A DNA stretch of 10,705 nucleotides, taken from assembly GCA_015491205.1 (NCBI GenBank), contig WFWI01000052.1:1-10705 (forward strand), read 5' to 3'. Positions 8,701 to 10,705 of this stretch are shown piece by piece. Numbering within the stretch: position 1 is the first letter of the stretch; the number at the start of each line of letters is the position of its first letter. The position numbers were made by a program, and so were the translations under genes. The DNA comes from Candidatus Microgenomates bacterium (GTDB taxonomy: Bacteria > Patescibacteriota > Microgenomatia > UBA1406 > GWC2-37-13). The notes under the pieces are model-generated. The model was not told the DNA's origin. It did not search any database and saw only the letters and a list, made by a program, of their open reading frames with translations.

Positions 8701-8954
8701 TTGGTAAGAGGCATATATTTTTAGCCTGGATTACAGAAATGAGAGTAGTGAAAACGTCAAAAACTAACAGAGAAATGGCTATATTAAAAGTCTTTGATGG
8801 AACTGCAGTGGTAGAGGCTGTAATGTTTCCGGACACTTATAAAAAATTTAGAGATGAGATTGGGAAAAATATTGTGTTAATTTTTAAAGGTTTAATAAAG
8901 CAAAGAAACGGGCAGATTAACATTTATATCGAAAATTTAAAAAGACTAGATTAA
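5745..8954 (+). CDS. dnaE: DNA polymerase III alpha subunit
   Basis: This is the replicative DNA polymerase, 1069 residues (family about 1050-1180). An N-terminal PHP domain (about 1-270) keeps its metal ligands: H7, H9, D40/H41, E66, H87, C137, D205 and H207. This suggests an active proofreading nuclease, unlike E. coli DnaE. The C-family palm has G-P-G-R-G-S (356-361), the P-D-I-D-I-D-F motif (397-403) with catalytic Asp400 and Asp402, and the third Asp563 in V-D-F-L-G-L. Fingers and tandem helix-hairpin-helix regions (to about 905) follow. Q-M-E-L-F (920-924) is a clean match to the QxxLF sliding-clamp-binding motif, and an OB fold lies at about 970-1065. No intein is seen. No Shine-Dalgarno precedes the ATG. 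Its TAA shares one base with the next ATG (TAATG), so translation of the ATP synthase cluster may be coupled to dnaE. Confidence 0.97.
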   Translation: MSFVHLHVHSEYSLLDGLCRIGDLVHQARRYGMPAVAITDHGALYGAFKFYLAAKEAGIKPIIGMEAYKAERSRFEKEKSKGRDYYHLTILAKNYTGYRNLLKLSTDAYLEGFYYKPRIDFELLEKYREGLIVLSGCPNSEIPYYLKEGQEKKAEEVLKRYLEIFGKDFYIEIQRHPQMEELEKVNSALISFSRKYNIPLVATNDVHYLTKEDAFAQEVLLCIQTQRTIHEKNRGLSMIDVPDFYFKSPEEMKGLFVDLPEAIENTLKIADEINLEIPYGQWILPNFEIPEGKTADGYLRKLVMERKNRVKGYPEKEIIDRLEYELRIIANKGYSTYFLIVQDFVNWAKKKGIAVGPGRGSVAGSLVAYVLRITDVNPLDYDLPFERFLNPDRPTPPDIDIDFADKRRDEVIEYVRSKYGEKKVAHIATFGSLEARMAVRDVARALGFSYSFGDRIAKMIPPPRQGFHINIDRALEESPALKAAYETEEDVKKVLDIARKIEGIPRHISVHAAGVVIADKELTEYVPLQKDPKGEEIITQYDMYCLDLNAVSDNKAVGLLKVDFLGLRNLTIIEETLKYIKNLHGKEIDIHDVPLDDKKTFKLIGEGKTIGVFQLESEGMQNLARRLKPTKLTDIIAMVALYRPGPMELIPQFIEGKKNPKRIKYIHPDLKDILKETYGVLVYQEQVMQIANKMAGYTMSEADTLRMAMGKKKKELMKKEKEKFIKGCIKNGYSKKVAEKIFNFIEKFAAYGFNKPHSASYALIAYWTAYLKANYPVEFMTALLSAEVSALSGSQREEKIFRIIEECKKMGIKVLPPDINKSEANFTIEGGNIRFGLSAIKNVGRSAIESILQARQKGEFQSFKDFLSRVDLRKVNKRTVESLIKAGAMDRFGNRATLLAYYPKAVREVQYQKSQTSGGQMELFVSDNEILEDSYEELQEFSLAELMEIEKEVMGFAISVNPLEKHKDLIEKKVSRKFNEISDKDFGKRHIFLAWITEMRVVKTSKTNREMAILKVFDGTAVVEAVMFPDTYKKFRDEIGKNIVLIFKGLIKQRNGQINIYIENLKRLD

Positions 8955-9229
8955 TGGGAAGGGATATTTATGTCGTAAATGAAGACTTTGATGTTGTAAA
9001 AAGAAAACTAAAATGGGAAAAAGGTAAAGTAGGAAAAGATGATTTAATTGCGCTTGATTATATGAATATTGGTTGGTATATTATTATTCCTATTTTGTTC
9101 TTTTTAGGGATTGGTCTTTTGGTTCGTAAATATGTGGTTAAAACCGATATAGTTGTAATAATGTTTGTGTTTGTAGGAGTAGTAAGTAGTTTTTACAACG
9201 TTTTTAAACTGATAGGATGGAAAAGATAA
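8954..9229 (+). CDS. atpZ: AtpZ-like small membrane protein of the ATP synthase cluster
   Basis: This 91-residue protein has a polar, lysine-rich N-terminus (about 1-35) and two hydrophobic segments (about 39-57 and 65-87). The second ends in a G-V-V-S-S-F-Y-N-V-F-K-L stretch that resembles the end of the AtpZ / ATPase_gene1 family. Members of that family sit at the start of atp operons and have been linked to Mg2+/Ca2+ transport or F0 assembly. Position fits: it begins on the last base of dnaE's stop codon and overlaps atpB by 13 bases. The family's usual acidic residue after the first segment (as in L-D) is replaced by R58-K59, and the N-terminus is longer than typical. The call therefore rests on topology, the C-terminal motif and context. 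An unrelated two-helix assembly factor is the alternative. Confidence 0.65.
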   Translation: MGRDIYVVNEDFDVVKRKLKWEKGKVGKDDLIALDYMNIGWYIIIPILFFLGIGLLVRKYVVKTDIVVIMFVFVGVVSSFYNVFKLIGWKR

Positions 9230-9963
9230 GTATAAAGCCAGAAGTGGTTTCTTATATCGGAGATATCCCTTTAACAAATTCTCAGATTACCGGATTTATA
9301 GTCGTACTTCTTTTCTTGGTTATTGCGAGGTTTTATTATAAAGCATTAAGAAAAAAGGTGGGGGAAAGACCCCACCTTTTTTACATACTTCATTATGTAA
9401 ACACTTCCCTTTACAATCTTATTGAGAGAATTTTTGGTAGAAAAAAGGCTCAAAGATTTTTTTATCTTATAGCAGGATTTTTCGTTTATATTATTTTACA
9501 AAACTGGTTTGGATTATTGCCAGGTGTAGGTAGTATAATGATAAAGGTTTATGAACATGGGGAGAAGATTAAAATACCTTTGTTTAGAGGGGCTAATGCT
9601 GATATTAACTCAACTTTAGCATTGGCTATAGTTTCTGTTGCTATGACTCAGTATTATGGAATAAAGTATTTAGGGTTTAAAGGTTACCTTTCAAAGTTTA
9701 TTAATTTAAGCAATCCTATTAATTTCTTTACAGGCATTTTGGAGATTATATCTGAGATATCAAAAATAATATCTTTTGCTTTCCGACTTTTTGGAAATAT
9801 TTTTGCAGGAGAGGTGCTGCTGGTTATTATAGCTTTGTTAGTCCCAATCTTAGCATCTTTTCCTTTTTTACTTTTGGAGCTTTTTGTAGGTTTTATTCAG
9901 GCTTTAGTTTTTTCAGTTTTGACAGCAGTATTTTTATCACTTGCAGTGGAAAAACATCATTAA
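9217..9963 (+). CDS. atpB: F-type ATP synthase subunit a
   Basis: Subunit a forms the two ion half-channels next to the c-ring. The 248 residues are almost all membrane helix. The opening I-S-I-K-P-E and I-P-L-T-N-S are typical of the family, followed by helix 1 (about 24-44). Helix 2 ends in N-W-F-G-L-L-P (96-102). D-I-N-S-T-L-A-L (129-136) opens the next helix. The hallmark F-R-L-F-G-N contains Arg190, which corresponds to the essential Arg210 of E. coli, and a Gln-containing last helix precedes the short V-E-K-H-H tail. Length is normal. The ATG lies inside the last codons of the upstream gene (13-base overlap), with only a poor AGGA beside it. Codons 45-56 encode a terminator-shaped hairpin, listed separately, in a cytoplasmic or loop segment. 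The codons there (ggg, ccc, cac) are GC-rich compared with the rest of the gene. Confidence 0.96.
   Translation: MEKISIKPEVVSYIGDIPLTNSQITGFIVVLLFLVIARFYYKALRKKVGERPHLFYILHYVNTSLYNLIERIFGRKKAQRFFYLIAGFFVYIILQNWFGLLPGVGSIMIKVYEHGEKIKIPLFRGANADINSTLALAIVSVAMTQYYGIKYLGFKGYLSKFINLSNPINFFTGILEIISEISKIISFAFRLFGNIFAGEVLLVIIALLVPILASFPFLLLELFVGFIQALVFSVLTAVFLSLAVEKHH
9351..9382 (+). terminator. Intrinsic-terminator-shaped hairpin inside atpB
   Basis: AAAAAAGGTGGGG (9351-9363) pairs perfectly with CCCCACCTTTTTT (9370-9382) around the six-base loop GAAAGA. The stem has 13 pairs without mismatch. The inner seven pairs are nearly all G-C, and the strand ends in six Ts, the standard form of a Rho-independent terminator. 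With six As on the other side it would also work in reverse. It lies within codons 45-56 of atpB and the reading frame continues unbroken. Translating ribosomes would prevent folding, so it may act only when atpB translation fails. Its shape is certain; termination activity is a prediction. Confidence 0.6.
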
Positions 9964-9977
9964 AAGTTTATTTCTAG

Positions 9978-9985
9978 AAAGGAGG
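9978..9985 (+). promoter_or_regulatory. Strong ribosome binding site of atpE
   Basis: AAAGGAGG stands eight bases before the atpE ATG, an almost ideal Shine-Dalgarno sequence and spacing. It is the only strong one among the eight start codons in this window. Subunit c is needed in about 8-15 copies per enzyme, so a stronger initiation site here fits the required stoichiometry. The three As are also the end of a perfect TTTCTAGAAA palindrome (9971-9980). Confidence 0.85.
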
Positions 9986-9993
9986 GGATATCT

Positions 9994-10221
9994 ATGGATC
10001 CAGAAATAGCAAGAATGTTCGCAACAGCATTATCAATTGGTTTAGGAGCTTTAGGACCAGCTATAGGTATCGGTATGATCGGTAGTAAAGCAGCTGAAGC
10101 TTTGGGACGAAATCCAGAAGCAGAATCAAGCATAAGGACTAATATGATTTTAGCTATTGCTTTTGCTGAGGCAGTAGCTATCTATGCCTTGGTTGTGGCT
10201 TTAATTATCAAGTTTGCTTGA
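9994..10221 (+). CDS. atpE: F-type ATP synthase subunit c
   Basis: This 75-residue hairpin proteolipid forms the rotating c-ring of F0. Helix 1 (about 8-34) has the glycine-rich G-L-G-A-L-G-P-A-I-G-I-G packing motif (16-27). The polar loop is R39-N40-P41, where most bacteria have R-Q-P. Helix 2 (about 48-73) carries Glu59, the ion-carrying carboxylate, in F-A-E-A-V-A-I-Y. The position equivalent to the Na+-ligand Gln32 of Ilyobacter is Ile26, and the residue after Glu59 is Ala rather than Ser or Thr. The ring is therefore predicted to carry protons, not sodium ions. The gene follows atpB after 30 bases, the largest gap in the chain, and has its own strong ribosome binding site. atpF starts 10 bases later. 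Confidence 0.97.
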   Translation: MDPEIARMFATALSIGLGALGPAIGIGMIGSKAAEALGRNPEAESSIRTNMILAIAFAEAVAIYALVVALIIKFA

Positions 10222-10231
10222 ACCTTGTATT

Positions 10232-10705
10232 ATGGAAGGAATTGGCTTGAATTTTAAATTGCTGGGAGCGCAGTTGTTAAATTTTATATTGTTTCTATTT
10301 ATCTTCAAAAAATATATGGCTGATCCTTTTGTGAAGTTCGTACAAGAAGAGAAAAGAAAAGAAATAGAAAGAGAACAGGCGTTAAAGAGGGCTGAAGAAT
10401 TAAAAGCAAAAGAAGAAGAGATTTTGAAGAAGGCAAGAGATAAGGTATTAAAAGAAATGGAGAGAATGAGGAAAGAGGCAAAAGAGGAAGCTAGAAAGCT
10501 AAAGGAAAAGCTTATGAAACAGGCAAAAGAGGAAGTGGAAAGAGAAAGGGAAAGATTAAAAGAGGAGATAAATCGTGAGAGAAAAGAGTTTGAAAAACAA
10601 CTAAAAGAAGAGTTATATAAGATGACTCTTATGGTATCAGAGCAGGCTTTAAAGAAGTTTTTTGATGAAAAAAAGAAAAAAGAATATACCCAGTATTTAT
10701 TGGAA
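10232..10705 (+). CDS. atpF: F-type ATP synthase subunit b, partial (3' end outside window)
   Basis: The frame opens with ATG at 10232 and stays open to the last base, giving 158 residues without a stop, so only a few residues are probably missing. One membrane helix (about 8-25) contains the family-typical A-Q-L-L-N-F-I-L-F segment, followed by K-K-Y and D-P-F. From about residue 38 to 130 the protein is a long helix extremely rich in Glu, Lys and Arg with regular small or Leu positions, the coiled-coil stator stalk that joins subunit a to F1. The C-terminal part (M-V-S-E-Q-A-L-K-K-F-F) resembles the delta-binding end of b subunits. Position directly after atpE is the classical a-c-b order, so atpH and atpA should follow outside the window. 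No clear Shine-Dalgarno is seen before the ATG. Confidence 0.94.
   Translation, partial: MEGIGLNFKLLGAQLLNFILFLFIFKKYMADPFVKFVQEEKRKEIEREQALKRAEELKAKEEEILKKARDKVLKEMERMRKEAKEEARKLKEKLMKQAKEEVERERERLKEEINRERKEFEKQLKEELYKMTLMVSEQALKKFFDEKKKKEYTQYLLE

Noticed and set aside
10208..10221. Small hairpin TCAAG/CTTGA at the atpE stop codon
   Set aside because: The stem has only five pairs, mostly A-T, and no T-tract follows it, so it is too weak to call a terminator or processing site.
1..10705. CRISPR arrays, insertion sequences, toxin-antitoxin or defence genes, or a new multi-gene system
   Set aside because: No regular repeat-spacer array, transposase, inverted terminal repeats or unrecognised multi-gene cluster is present. 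Nearly every base is assigned to known housekeeping families.

Overview
The window reads as a compact, AT-rich bacterial chromosome segment with every gene on the + strand. Stop codons include TGA (gatA, gatB, atpE), so the ordinary bacterial code applies and TGA is not reassigned. The organism is probably a small-genome bacterium, possibly a Candidate Phyla Radiation (Patescibacteria/Microgenomates-like) lineage. The pointers are tight packing, very few Shine-Dalgarno sites, the style of the PolX N-terminus, and a spacer made of short degenerate repeats. This placement is an inference from style, not proof.

Left edge (1-775): the 3' end of a gene for a protein with two LysM domains, then a tRNA-Asp(GTC) gene with its own promoter and an encoded CCA end, then a 155-base spacer. 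The spacer contains three separate pairs or clusters of short degenerate repeats. It ends in a -10 box so close to the next start codon that the mRNA is probably leaderless.

Core (776-8954): polX (family X DNA polymerase with a PHP domain), gatC, gatA, gatB (the three subunits of the tRNA-dependent amidotransferase) and dnaE (catalytic subunit of the replicative DNA polymerase). Gaps are 19, 7, -4 and 12 bases. Right part (8954-10705): an atpZ-like small membrane protein, atpB (subunit a), atpE (subunit c) and the first 158 codons of atpF (subunit b), which runs off the window. From polX to atpF the largest gap is 30 bases, so about 10 kb may be one transcription unit joining DNA repair and replication, Asn/Gln-tRNA synthesis and energy conversion.

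All catalytic residues I could check are present in PolX, GatA, GatB, DnaE, AtpB and AtpE, so these look like working housekeeping genes. I do not see a clearly new biological system. The most unusual signal is a perfect 13-bp hairpin followed by six Ts, shaped like an intrinsic terminator but lying inside the atpB reading frame. Next are the leaderless polX start and the fact that atpE alone has a strong ribosome binding site.
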